Assembly (NCBI GenBank): GCA_964646625.1
Contig: CAZYHC010000002.1
Location: 1 to 64,000 of the forward strand
Source of the DNA: DAOULT01 sp964646625
GTDB lineage: Bacteria > Chloroflexota > Anaerolineae > CAZYHC01
Direction of reading: 5' to 3'
DNA: 64,000 nt
The notes beneath the pieces are model-generated. The model was given only the letters and a program-made list of their open reading frames with translations. It was not told the DNA's origin and did not search any database. Of the stretch, positions 41,264 through 49,976 are shown piece after piece (position 1 is the stretch's first letter; every line of letters starts with the position of its first letter). Position numbers and translations under genes: made by a program.

Positions 41264-42139
41264 ATGCTTCGAACAAATCTTTCTGCCCTGGTCAAGATCT
41301 CCGTCGTGGGAGAAATTTCCAATCCCTCTATGCCCGGACTGCCGGCCAGCCCCTACCTGGTCAGCGCCGGCGGCGAGCCGCTGCTTGTGCCTGCCTTCGG
41401 CGGGCTGGTCTACAACGTGCGGGTGGGCGATCGGGCTATGGGTTGGGCGGCCGAATTGATTCAGCCAGGCGTTTCTATCAAGCATGGTGACCCCGAAGCC
41501 AACGTGGCGCTGGGCATCTATGCCTGTCTGGGTAACCGGGCCCGCGTCATGAGCGGCGCGGCCACGGGTGCGACCGGGACGGTCATCGGCAAGAGTGGCC
41601 GCTTTGCGGAGCACGTCATCTGCGACTTTGCGCCCGCCGACGTGGAGAAAATGGCGCCCGGCGATAAAATCCAGGTGCAGGCTTATGGGGTGGGGCTGAA
41701 GCTGCTGGATTTTCCTGAAGTCGATTTAAAGAGCTGCTCGCCCGAACTGCTGGAAGCACTGAATCCCGGTAGCACCGCTGATGGCAAGTTGGCGGTGCCG
41801 GTAAGGGGCATCGCGCCGAGTGTGCTGGCTGGCGCGGGGGCGGGGTTTAGCAGCGAGAAAAGCGTAATCAATCTGCAAACGACCGATCCCCAGATGCTTG
41901 CCGATTCGGGCCTGGTTGACCTGCGCTTCGGCGATCTGGTGGCTATTACCGATTGGGACGGACGCTTCAGCCAGGGTTACCTGCGCGGCTCCATCGTCGT
42001 CGGCGTCGTCTGCCAGGGAGCCAGTTTCCGCAGTGGGTATGGTCCCGGCCTGGCTATCATTATGACCAGCAAGACCGGCGCGGTCCAGCCCGTAGTGACG
42101 GACGGAGCGAATATTGCGAAACTGTTAGAGTTACGCTGA
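41264..42139 (+). CDS. DUF4438 protein 2, diverged
   Basis: 291 residues, colinear with DUF4438 protein 1 (GGLVYNVRVGDRAMGWAAELIQPGVSIKHGD, DLRFGDLVAITDWDGRFSQGYLRGSIVVG, PVVTDGANIAKLL). The block DTDHRYGRGY of protein 1 reads DWDGRFSQGY here, and HGPG reads YGPG, so conserved polar residues have been lost. AAGGAG precedes ATG 41264. The pair may form a hetero-oligomer; function unknown. Confidence 0.8.
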   Translation: MLRTNLSALVKISVVGEISNPSMPGLPASPYLVSAGGEPLLVPAFGGLVYNVRVGDRAMGWAAELIQPGVSIKHGDPEANVALGIYACLGNRARVMSGAATGATGTVIGKSGRFAEHVICDFAPADVEKMAPGDKIQVQAYGVGLKLLDFPEVDLKSCSPELLEALNPGSTADGKLAVPVRGIAPSVLAGAGAGFSSEKSVINLQTTDPQMLADSGLVDLRFGDLVAITDWDGRFSQGYLRGSIVVGVVCQGASFRSGYGPGLAIIMTSKTGAVQPVVTDGANIAKLLELR

Positions 42140-42150
42140 TGAAAAGGTGT

Positions 42151-42193
42151 TTGACACCTGGTTTCAAGCATGTTATAATGTCTACAGTAGACA
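42151..42193 (+). promoter_or_regulatory. Consensus promoter and 15-bp operator inside the island
   Basis: TTGACA (42151-42156), exactly 17 bp, then TATAAT (42174-42179). TGTCTACAGTAGACA (42179-42193), a perfect palindrome about its central A, begins on the last base of the -10. GATTGTCG, half of the operator at 18618, occurs at 42198-42205. This starts a second transcript in the middle of the island, probably controlled by a GntR- or TetR-like repressor. Confidence 0.8.
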
Positions 42194-42293
42194 ACCAGAT
42201 TGTCGTTCTATTTGGTTATTGCTCATTTCCAGATAGATAACTTTAAATATTGTATAGATCATAGCGTTTAGAATCGAAGGAGAGTACGGCAAG

Positions 42294-43181
42294 ATGGCAA
42301 TTCTTGGAGTGCAGCACATTGGGGTAGCGGTAAGGAATTTCCAGGCTGCCTGCGATCGCTTTGACGAAGTGTTCGGGCTTAAGGCGCGCGACTTTCGTGA
42401 CGATCAGGGGGGCGGGATGCAGTACGACGCCCGCATCCTGCTGGGCAACGATTGCTGGCTGCATGTGGTGCAAAACTGGAACGGCGAATCGCGGGTCTAC
42501 AAGTTCCTGGAGAAACACGGCGAGGGTCTGGAGCACATTGCCCTGGAGACGGACAGCATCGAGGCAGACGTGCAACACCTGCGCCAGATCGGCGTGCCCA
42601 TCTACCAGGATAAGATATTCAATGCCCCGGATGGCTTTGAGGCTTTTGTCTACCCGGATCAGACCCCAGGCGTGACAGTCGAGTTGATCCAACCTCACGC
42701 CACCAGTTGGACCTACCCGGAGGACGCCGCTGCCAGGGTCAGCAGCAAGATGGGCATCACTAAGCTCCAGCACATCGGGATAGCCGTAAAGGACCTGCAA
42801 GCGGCCTGCGATCGTTTTGAGGAATTGTTCAAGCTCAAGGCGCAGGATTTCCGCGACGATCAGAGCAAGGGGATGCAGTACGACGCCCGCATCCTGCTGG
42901 GCAATAAGTGCTGGCTGCACCTGGTACAGAACTGGAACCCCGAATCGCGAGTCTCCAGGTTCCTGGAGGAACGCGGCGAGGGTCTGGAGCACATTGCCCT
43001 GAGGACGGGCACCATCGAGGCGGCCGTGGAGTATCTGCGCCAGATCGGTGTGCCAGTCTACCGGGACAAGATATTCGACGCCCAGGACGGTTTTGAGGCT
43101 TTCGTCTACCCGGATCAGACCCCAGGCGTGACAGTCGAGTTGATCCAACCTCACGCCACCAGTTGGACCTACCCGGAGTAG
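42294..43181 (+). CDS. Double VOC protein from a recent internal duplication
   Basis: 295 residues made of two very similar VOC domains (LGVQHIGVAVRNFQAACDRF and LQHIGIAVKDLQAACDRF blocks, each ending with PDQTPGVTVELIQPHATSW). Both keep His/His/Glu metal-ligand positions (QHIG, LEHIAL, TVELI). Each domain resembles methylmalonyl-CoA epimerase/glyoxalase. A 75-bp stretch is identical in both halves (separate entry). The start has a GAAGGAGA segment upstream. Related to the VOC protein at 19500. Substrate unknown; epimerase or lyase activity is plausible. Confidence 0.88.
   Translation: MAILGVQHIGVAVRNFQAACDRFDEVFGLKARDFRDDQGGGMQYDARILLGNDCWLHVVQNWNGESRVYKFLEKHGEGLEHIALETDSIEADVQHLRQIGVPIYQDKIFNAPDGFEAFVYPDQTPGVTVELIQPHATSWTYPEDAAARVSSKMGITKLQHIGIAVKDLQAACDRFEELFKLKAQDFRDDQSKGMQYDARILLGNKCWLHLVQNWNPESRVSRFLEERGEGLEHIALRTGTIEAAVEYLRQIGVPVYRDKIFDAQDGFEAFVYPDQTPGVTVELIQPHATSWTYPE
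42648..43178 (+). repeat. 75-bp exact direct repeat within the VOC gene
   Basis: 42648-42722 and 43104-43178 are identical over 75 bases including third codon positions, spaced 456 bp apart (the length of one domain). The rest of the two halves is similar but not identical. Confidence 0.95.
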
Positions 43182-43188
43182 GTGCTGA

Positions 43189-44001
43189 ATGACAGAGGAG
43201 CAACGGGCAGGTTTGCTGAAAGACAAGATTGCGTTGATCACGGGCGCGGGCCGGGGATTGGGCCAGTCTGTGGCTCTGGCCTACGCCCGGCAGGGCGCTC
43301 ACGTAATCGCCGTGGCCCGTACCCGGCCCGAACTGGACAGGACAGCCGGGATGATCGAGGCCGAGGGGGGGCGCGTCCTGACCATGTCGGTGGACCTTGC
43401 TCAAGAGGATCGGGCGCGACAGATGGCAGAGCGGATCCTGAACGAGTTCGGCAGGCTGGACGTTTTGGTCAACAACGCCGCCCGGCTGCCGCTTAAGTCC
43501 TTCGAGGACATGATCATGGCGGACTGGGACGACACCATGACCATCAACCTGCGCGCGCCGGTCCTGATGTGTAAACTCTTCCTGCAAAGGATGAAGGCAC
43601 AGGGGCGGGGCAGCATCATCAACGTCTCGTCGAACGCCGGGGTGAAGGGCTTTGAACTGGAGACGGACTATTGCGCCTCCAAGTTCGGGCTGGAAGGCTT
43701 CAGCCGCGCCCTGGCGCTGGAGGTCAAGAAGTATAACATCGCGGTCAACAGCATCACGCCGGGGGGCCGCTCCTATGTTCGGATCAAACCCACTTCCATG
43801 ACCCAGGCCGATTTCGAGGCCCTCAGCGAAGAAGAGCAGGCCCAGTGGCACGACGCCATTGTCCTGACGGAAGCGTTTGTCTACCTGGCTTTGCAGGACG
43901 CTGATGGGGTGACGGGCGAGCGCGTCTATGCCTACGACCTCTCGGAGCGGATCCGACGGGAGGGGTGGGATATCAAATACCAACCTGCAATAACTGAATG
44001 A
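43189..44001 (+). CDS. Short-chain dehydrogenase/reductase B
   Basis: 270 residues. Cofactor loop TGAGRGLG near 18-25, VLVNNAA, Ser in INVSSNAG and Tyr161/Lys165 in DYCASKFG. The tail is ~25 residues longer than in SDR A. Begins 8 bp after the VOC gene, in the transcript started at 42151. Substrate unknown. Confidence 0.92.
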   Translation: MTEEQRAGLLKDKIALITGAGRGLGQSVALAYARQGAHVIAVARTRPELDRTAGMIEAEGGRVLTMSVDLAQEDRARQMAERILNEFGRLDVLVNNAARLPLKSFEDMIMADWDDTMTINLRAPVLMCKLFLQRMKAQGRGSIINVSSNAGVKGFELETDYCASKFGLEGFSRALALEVKKYNIAVNSITPGGRSYVRIKPTSMTQADFEALSEEEQAQWHDAIVLTEAFVYLALQDADGVTGERVYAYDLSERIRREGWDIKYQPAITE

Positions 44002-44015
44002 AAGAGGAAGCTGAA

Positions 44016-45017
44016 ATGACAGAACCATTGAAGATCGGAACAATATCCGTAATGCCTGGCGAGGCCAGGCGCGGGGGGATTCCCATCGGCGCAGACATGT
44101 ATGGCCGCCAGCGCGAACTCCCCCTCATCGTCTATCGGGGGGTGGAGGATGGCCCCAGACTGTGGATCAGCGGGGCGACGCACGGCGACGAGCCGGAAGG
44201 CCCGTACTCGATCATGCTGACCTTGCCTCAACTTGATCCCAAACAGATGAAAGGCACGCTGGTCGCCGTGCCTGTCATGAACGTCGAGGCTTTCATGGGC
44301 GGTGATCGGGGGGACCCCCGGGACACGTTCACCCATGACATGAACCGCATCTATCCAGGCAGCCCTGATGGGCGCGCCACCGAGCGGGTGGCCTGGGCGC
44401 ACTACCAGGCCGTGAAGGACAACTGCAACCTGCACCTCGCCATACACTCAGGCGGCGACCACTCGTACCTGGATGCGACCATCTTCGCCGCTGAAACGCC
44501 CGAGTGTCTGGAGTTGGCCGGCGCTATGGGACCTGGCTGGGACCTGGTGAACACCAGCGGCGTCGGTCGCGGCAGCCCTGCCTCCATCCTGGCCGAGGAA
44601 GGGCGTGGGGCGATAACTATCGAGTTGGGCGGCTGGTGTCGTACCCTGACCAGCGAGTTTCACGAGATAGGCCGGCGCCTGTCCGAAGCTTATCTGAACG
44701 TGATGCGCCATTACAACATGATCCCTGGAGAAGCGCAGTATGCGGAGAGATGGCTGCGCGGTCACCAAATCGCATTGTTGGCGAACGCCACCGGCCTGTG
44801 GATCGGCGAAGACGTTGAGCTGCGCAAGCCTATGAGGAAAGGGACCGTGGTAGGGCGCATCTACAACCTGTATGGTGACGAGATCGAGGTGGCAAAGGCG
44901 CCAGAGGACGGCCAGGTATTCGGCCTGCGCTCCAATCCGATGGTGAAAACCGGCGACTGGTGCTGCTTCTACGCGGTCATCGACGAAGTGCGGGACGATC
45001 TGATCCCCCGCAGGTAA
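44016..45017 (+). CDS. AstE/AspA-type zinc deacylase 1
   Basis: 333-residue member of the succinylglutamate desuccinylase/aspartoacylase family, which removes acyl groups from N-acyl amino acids. Zinc ligands are seen in GATHGDEPEG (His, Glu) and LAIHSGGD (His); DMNRIYPG supplies the substrate-carboxylate Arg; ITIELGG carries the general-base Glu. All catalytic positions appear intact. ATG 44016 is favoured by AGAGGAAG just upstream. The following S9 peptidase gene begins within 20 bp. Confidence 0.9.
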   Translation: MTEPLKIGTISVMPGEARRGGIPIGADMYGRQRELPLIVYRGVEDGPRLWISGATHGDEPEGPYSIMLTLPQLDPKQMKGTLVAVPVMNVEAFMGGDRGDPRDTFTHDMNRIYPGSPDGRATERVAWAHYQAVKDNCNLHLAIHSGGDHSYLDATIFAAETPECLELAGAMGPGWDLVNTSGVGRGSPASILAEEGRGAITIELGGWCRTLTSEFHEIGRRLSEAYLNVMRHYNMIPGEAQYAERWLRGHQIALLANATGLWIGEDVELRKPMRKGTVVGRIYNLYGDEIEVAKAPEDGQVFGLRSNPMVKTGDWCCFYAVIDEVRDDLIPRR

Positions 45018-45035
45018 TTGACTGGGGTGATGAAT

Positions 45036-47048
45036 ATGACGGATCGATCAAACTCTGACCATCGAGATAGGACTCTACGGGGCCTGATTCCAGAGGATTT
45101 GTTGAAGTTCAGTTGGCTGGAAGAGATCGCGCTGGCCCCGGATGGGCGACGGGTGGCCTACAGCGTGCGCCGCCCGGATGCAGGGCGCAACAGCTACCAG
45201 ACGGACGTCTACCTGTTGCACCTGGAGACCCGTGCGATGCACAAGCTGACCAGCGGAGCGGGACAGGGAGGCTCGCTGGCCTGGAGTCGGGACGGGGCCA
45301 GGCTGGCCTATGTGTGGCGCGGCGCTGAGGAGACGGGCATCGAGGTTCTGGCGGCGGATGGCACACCTCAGCGGTCTTACGCGGTGGAAGGCTCTGCGCC
45401 GACAGGGCTGGACTGGTCGCCGGACGGGGAGCGGCTGGCCTTTGCGCGCTGGACGGAGGTGCGGAGTGCCAGCGATGGGGGCAGTCGGCCAGGGGTGCCA
45501 GCGCCGACGGTGCGGGTGGTGCGGCGGCTGCGGTACAGGCAGGACGGCGTGGGCTGGGTCGAGGACCGATACCGGCACGTCTGGGCCCTGGAGTTGGGGA
45601 CGGGCGATCTGGTGCAGGTGACGGACGGGGAATGTGACTACGACCAGCCGTGCTGGAGTTGGGACGGGCGGCGGCTGGCGTTCGTCGGGATGGCGCGGGA
45701 GCAGAACACGGCGTTGGGGCAGGGACAGATATTGGTGTGCGACTACGCCAGCGGGGAGATCGAGCTGCTGATGCCGGAGTGGGAGGGCGCGGCAGTAAGC
45801 CCACAGTGGCGAGCCGACGATGGGGCCATAGCCTTTGCGGGGCACGCTGAGAAGCCGCCGGTCAATCGGCGTAGATTCTACCACGTGTGGCTGTACGATC
45901 TGGAGAGCGGCGAGGCCCGGGAGCTGACGGGCGACCTGGATCAGACGGTGGGGAACTATGCGGTGGCCGACCAGCGGGCGGGGCTGACCAACATCACGGT
46001 GAAGTGGCCGGGGGGTCAGGGCCCGATCTACTTTCTGTTGACGGAACAGGGAGCAACGCACCTGTACAGCGTGACTGAGGAAGGTGAATGGCAGCAGGAA
46101 GTGGGCGGGAAAGGCGTGGTGTTCGAGTACTCGCCGTCGGAAGCTGGCCGGGCGGCGTATGGGCAGGCCAACCCGCGCAGCATTGGGGAACTGTACCTGC
46201 TGGAGGGCGGGGCGAGTGAGCAACTGACGCAGTTGAACCAGTGGTTGAAGTCGCGGAGGCTTTCGGAGCCGCGAGAGTACTGGTACGAGGGTTTGGAAGG
46301 GGCGCAGATTCACGCCTGGGAGATCAAGCCCGTAGGATTTGAGGAAGGGAAACGCTATCCGACGATTGTGTACGTGCATTGCTCGATGTTTTCGTGGGAC
46401 TTCAACCACGAGTTTCAATGTCTGGCGAATGCGGGGTACGTGGTCGTCTACTTCAATCAACGGGGCACTACCGCAGGCTACGGACAGGCCTGGACTCGCG
46501 CCAGCGAGGGCGACCAGGGCGGCAAAGATTACGAAGAGATCATGCTGGGCGTAGACGAGCTGGTGAAGCAGCCCTACGTCGATGCGGGTCGGCTGGGCGT
46601 GACGGGTGGGAGTTGCGGCGGCTTTATGACCAACTGGATCGTGGGACACACCGATCGGTTTGCGGCGGCGGTCACGCAGCGCTCGATCGCGAACCAGATC
46701 AGCTTCTTCGGCACGTCGGATATCGGCCCTGAGTGCACCGAGGGAGAGACCGGGCACAATCCCTGGACCGATCTGGAAGCGGTTTGGAGACAATCGCCGC
46801 TGGCTTACGCAGAGAATATCCGTACCCCACTATTGATCGTTCACAGCGACGAGGATTACCGCTGCCCGCTGGAGCAGGCGGAGCAGTTGTTTGCGGCGCT
46901 GCGCTGGATGGGGCGTGAAGTTGAGTTGGTGATCTTTCGGGGCGAGAGTCACGGTCTGTCGCGCGGCGGGCGTCCCGGAAACCGCATTGAGCGCCAGCGA
47001 CGGATTTTGGGTTGGTTCCAAAAGCATCTGGGCACCGATCCAGCCTGA
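45036..47048 (+). CDS. S9-family serine peptidase (acylaminoacyl-peptidase-like)
   Basis: 670 residues: a beta-propeller region with WSRDGARLAY, LDWSPDGERLAF and WSWDGRRLAF repeats (~60-380), then an alpha/beta hydrolase domain. Catalytic residues visible by context: Ser526 in GGSCGGF, Asp607 in HSDEDYRCP and His639 in GESHGL. No signal peptide, so cytosolic. Such enzymes release acyl-amino acids or small units from short peptides, fitting a cluster with peptide importers and deacylases. ATG 45036 has GGGGTGAT just upstream; TTG 45018 and ATG 45030 are alternatives. Confidence 0.92.
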   Translation: MTDRSNSDHRDRTLRGLIPEDLLKFSWLEEIALAPDGRRVAYSVRRPDAGRNSYQTDVYLLHLETRAMHKLTSGAGQGGSLAWSRDGARLAYVWRGAEETGIEVLAADGTPQRSYAVEGSAPTGLDWSPDGERLAFARWTEVRSASDGGSRPGVPAPTVRVVRRLRYRQDGVGWVEDRYRHVWALELGTGDLVQVTDGECDYDQPCWSWDGRRLAFVGMAREQNTALGQGQILVCDYASGEIELLMPEWEGAAVSPQWRADDGAIAFAGHAEKPPVNRRRFYHVWLYDLESGEARELTGDLDQTVGNYAVADQRAGLTNITVKWPGGQGPIYFLLTEQGATHLYSVTEEGEWQQEVGGKGVVFEYSPSEAGRAAYGQANPRSIGELYLLEGGASEQLTQLNQWLKSRRLSEPREYWYEGLEGAQIHAWEIKPVGFEEGKRYPTIVYVHCSMFSWDFNHEFQCLANAGYVVVYFNQRGTTAGYGQAWTRASEGDQGGKDYEEIMLGVDELVKQPYVDAGRLGVTGGSCGGFMTNWIVGHTDRFAAAVTQRSIANQISFFGTSDIGPECTEGETGHNPWTDLEAVWRQSPLAYAENIRTPLLIVHSDEDYRCPLEQAEQLFAALRWMGREVELVIFRGESHGLSRGGRPGNRIERQRRILGWFQKHLGTDPA

Positions 47049-47104
47049 AATTGTAAAATCGGAGAGCAAAATCTGATTAGACTGATTAGAAAGGAACGTG
47101 TAAT

Positions 47105-48139
47105 ATGCGCATCGGGAATATTGAAGCGAAACCAGGGGAGCACGCCTTTGGCTACCTGGAAGTGGCTAAGTCTCGTTCTGGGCTCAGCCCGGATATTCCG
47201 GTTCACCTCTTTGTGGGTGCAGAGCCGGGCCCCACGCTGCTGGCCCAGGGCGCCATCCACGGCTCCGAGATCATCGGAACGATGGCGATCCTGAACCTGG
47301 TCAAGAAGGTGGACCCCAGGCAGATGAAGGGCAACTTGATCGCGGTGCCCGTAGTCAATCGGACGGGGTTCGAGTTGTCTGAGCGGGGCTCCAGGATAGA
47401 CGGCAAAGACATCAGCCGTCTCTTCCCCGGCAACCCCCAGGGCAGCGTGTCCGACCAGGTCGCTTACGTCTACTTCGAGGAAGTGGTCAAGAAGGCGAAC
47501 GTGATGATCGACTTCCACGCGGGCGGGCGTACTGCCTACGAGCGGTACGTGCTCTTCACCGCCGAGCAGGATCCCAATAATCTGACCGAGATTGAGAAGA
47601 AGCGCCGCAAGCTGGTGGTGGCCTTCGGCCTGGATCAGGCTGCCTTCTTCCCGCCTGGCACTTTTGGCGCGAGCACAGCCAAAGAAGCGATTGAGGGCGC
47701 GGGGGTGGTTCAGTTTACCACCGAGTTTGGCGGCGGCACGGGCTGGTTCGAGAATGGCGAGGACAACGTGCGGGACGCCGAGCGCGGCATCTGGAACACG
47801 ATGAAGGCCATGCGCATGATTGAGGGCGAGTTCGAGGCAGACGGGCCGCTGTGCACCGTGTATAACGCGGGCGTGGTGTTGTGGAAACCCCCCGTTGACG
47901 GCTTGTTCATCCGCAAGAAAGAGTTCGGCGAACTGGTCAAAGAGGGCGAGATCTACGGGACGTTGCAGGATCCCTACACCGGCGAAGAACTGGCCCACCT
48001 GTACAACACCAAAGAGGCGATCGTCATCCCCAGCGGCCAGAACTGGCCTACGGTGGGGGCGACCTCCATCGGCATCCTGGGGATCATCGACCGCGTTGAG
48101 GACCGGCGGACGACCGATCTATACGTTTCGTTTGACTGA
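47105..48139 (+). CDS. AstE/AspA-type zinc deacylase 2
   Basis: 344 residues. Zinc ligands His52 and Glu55 (GAIHGSE) and His138 (IDFHAGG); Arg105 in DISRLFPG; general-base Glu207 in TTEFGGG. The C-terminal ~90 residues form the family's beta-rich domain (NAGVVLWKPPVDGLF, VKEGEIYGTLQDPYTGE). Looks catalytically complete. Aligns without gaps over the first ~138 residues with the following gene, its inactive-looking paralogue. Confidence 0.9.
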   Translation: MRIGNIEAKPGEHAFGYLEVAKSRSGLSPDIPVHLFVGAEPGPTLLAQGAIHGSEIIGTMAILNLVKKVDPRQMKGNLIAVPVVNRTGFELSERGSRIDGKDISRLFPGNPQGSVSDQVAYVYFEEVVKKANVMIDFHAGGRTAYERYVLFTAEQDPNNLTEIEKKRRKLVVAFGLDQAAFFPPGTFGASTAKEAIEGAGVVQFTTEFGGGTGWFENGEDNVRDAERGIWNTMKAMRMIEGEFEADGPLCTVYNAGVVLWKPPVDGLFIRKKEFGELVKEGEIYGTLQDPYTGEELAHLYNTKEAIVIPSGQNWPTVGATSIGILGIIDRVEDRRTTDLYVSFD

Positions 48140-48175
48140 AGCTGCACCTGTATCAGAATGGAGGTTGTTTACATA

Positions 48176-49156
48176 ATGAAAATTGGAACGATCGAAGCCA
48201 AAAGGGGTGAAAAGGCTTTTGGTTTTCTGAAGGCAGTTGAGACACACGGCAGGTTCTCGGTGCACGTGCCGCTGCACGTCGTCGAAGGCGCCTCGGGTGG
48301 CCCGGTACTGCTGGTGCAGGCGGGCGTGAGCGGCCTTGAGATCGAGCCCTCGGTGATCCTGCCCCGGGTGGTGGAGGAACTGGATCCGGCCGCGATATCG
48401 GGGACGTTGCTCTTGGTACCCCTGCTGAATACCTCGGGCTTTGAGTTCGAGCAGGTGAACGCCGTATGGGACGACAGGGATCTGAACGCGCTGGGCCGGG
48501 GCAAGGCGCATGGTACAGTGAGCGAGCAGATGATCCACCTCTATTATGAAGAGGTGATCTCCAGGGCTGATGCCGTGATTGACATTCACACTGGCGCGCT
48601 GTGGGGCTATTTCCGCTACGCCGGGGTGTACAGGGTCGGCGCGGTGGACAAGTCCCGCGAACTGGCGGTGGCGCTGGGATTGCCCCAGGTACTCCTGGGC
48701 CAGCCAGAAGATCGGTCGATGGCTTTTGAGGCCGCGAAAGACGGCAAAATGGTGGTCTCGGCCTGGATCGGCGGGGGGCCGGGCCTGCGGGACTATCGCG
48801 AGCAGGACATGCAGCGGGTCAAGAACGCGGTGCTCAACGCCATGAAGCACCTGGGGATGATGGCCGGCCAGGTCGAGTTCGAGGCTGGCAAGGTGGCTGT
48901 TATCGAGGGGCACACCGTCCTCAAGATCGCGGGCCAGCGCGGCCTGTCGTTCGTGGACAAGGGGAAGAGAGGAACGAAAGTCGGGGCTGGCGAGAAGATC
49001 GGGTACGTCAAGCATCCGTACACCGGCGACATCGTCCAGGAGATAAAAGCGCCGCGCGAGGGCGTCATGCTCCACGCTGGAGCATCGTGGCCCATCCTGC
49101 CGGAGGACGCCACGCTGGCGATCCTGGGGGATTTGGTGGAGGAGGTAACGTCGTGA
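48176..49156 (+). CDS. AstE/AspA-type protein 3, catalytic residues lost
   Basis: 326 residues, close paralogue of the preceding gene. At the positions of the zinc and catalytic residues it has Ser52 for His (AGVSGLE), Glu55 kept, His138 kept (IDIHTGA), Ala105 for the carboxylate-binding Arg (DLNALGRG), and VSAWIGGG where TTEFGGG holds the general base. One zinc ligand, the Arg and the catalytic Glu are all gone, so deacylase activity is unlikely. Start 48176 has GGAGG 11 bases upstream. Its stop overlaps the GTG of the nitroreductase gene (GTGA). Possibly a regulatory or structural partner of deacylase 2. Confidence 0.85.
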   Translation: MKIGTIEAKRGEKAFGFLKAVETHGRFSVHVPLHVVEGASGGPVLLVQAGVSGLEIEPSVILPRVVEELDPAAISGTLLLVPLLNTSGFEFEQVNAVWDDRDLNALGRGKAHGTVSEQMIHLYYEEVISRADAVIDIHTGALWGYFRYAGVYRVGAVDKSRELAVALGLPQVLLGQPEDRSMAFEAAKDGKMVVSAWIGGGPGLRDYREQDMQRVKNAVLNAMKHLGMMAGQVEFEAGKVAVIEGHTVLKIAGQRGLSFVDKGKRGTKVGAGEKIGYVKHPYTGDIVQEIKAPREGVMLHAGASWPILPEDATLAILGDLVEEVTS

Positions 49157-49974
49157 CTCAGAATCAGGTCTTGGACGTACTGATGTCTCGGCGCTCGATT
49201 CGTCGTTTCCAGGACCGTCCTGTCACCGAGGATCAGGTGCGCACTATCGTCCGGGCCGGCCAACGAGCTCCGGCAGCCGGCGAATTCTGTAGCGTCGTCT
49301 GGGTCAGGGGCGAGGAGAAGCGGAAGGAACTCGAAGCCCTTTTGCCCTCGTTTCCAATCTGTAAGAACGCCCCTGTTGCGCTGATCGTATGCGTTGACTT
49401 CAACAAGGTGGAGAAGGTCGTCCAACTGGGCGGACGTCAGATGCAGCACGACAGCTTGATGCTCTTCCTGGCCGCGCTCCAGGACGCTGCGCTGGTGACC
49501 GAAAATATGATCATAGCGGCTGAATCGCTCGGCCTGGGATCGGTGTTGCAGGGTGGCGTGGTCAGGGTCACGGAGGATTTGGCTCCCCTTCTCAGGCTGC
49601 CTGTGGGTGTTTTCCCGCTCGTGGGGCTGTGTCTCGGTTATCCTGCTGAGGATCCACCTCTCCGTCCGCGAGCGCCTTTTGAATACTTTCTCTTCGAGGA
49701 TGAGTATCGCGAACTGGATGGCGAGGATGTAGACAAGCTTGTCGAGCACATGGATCGTGGTCGGCTTCAGGAGGGATACTATACCAGGTACGGCCAGATC
49801 CCTCCTCAGGATGGTCTGCCCATGATCAAGCAGCGTTACGGGTGGGCCGAGCATTACTCTCGCAAATGGGGTACACGGGTGCAATCAGCCTGGGAAGAGG
49901 GCTATCTTCTCGATTGCCTGCACCGCCAGGGCGTGCTTGGCGATGTCGTTTGGAAACGCACGGAGGAGTCGTGA
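49153..49974 (+). CDS. Nitroreductase-family FMN oxidoreductase
   Basis: 273 residues. MSRRSIRRFQDRPVTEDQVRTIVRAGQRAPAAGE is the FMN-binding start of the family, and AALVTENMIIAAESLGLGSV the dimer-interface helix; the C-terminal ~80 residues form an extension as in NfsA-like proteins. Would reduce a flavin-accessible substrate with NAD(P)H. GTG 49153 overlaps the upstream stop and has GGAGG 7 bases before it, so translation is coupled. Confidence 0.88.
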   Translation: MTQNQVLDVLMSRRSIRRFQDRPVTEDQVRTIVRAGQRAPAAGEFCSVVWVRGEEKRKELEALLPSFPICKNAPVALIVCVDFNKVEKVVQLGGRQMQHDSLMLFLAALQDAALVTENMIIAAESLGLGSVLQGGVVRVTEDLAPLLRLPVGVFPLVGLCLGYPAEDPPLRPRAPFEYFLFEDEYRELDGEDVDKLVEHMDRGRLQEGYYTRYGQIPPQDGLPMIKQRYGWAEHYSRKWGTRVQSAWEEGYLLDCLHRQGVLGDVVWKRTEES

Positions 49975-49976
49975 AA

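Noticed and set aside
42145..42159. AGGTGTTTGACACCT as a fourth REP-like palindrome
   Set aside because: The arms are only 6 bp and it contains the -35 of a consensus promoter; similarity to the REP-like family is weak.
45075..46793. 572-codon minus-strand frame opposite the S9 peptidase
   Set aside because: A shadow of a gene with an intact catalytic triad; the translation is Arg/Pro/His-rich without motifs.
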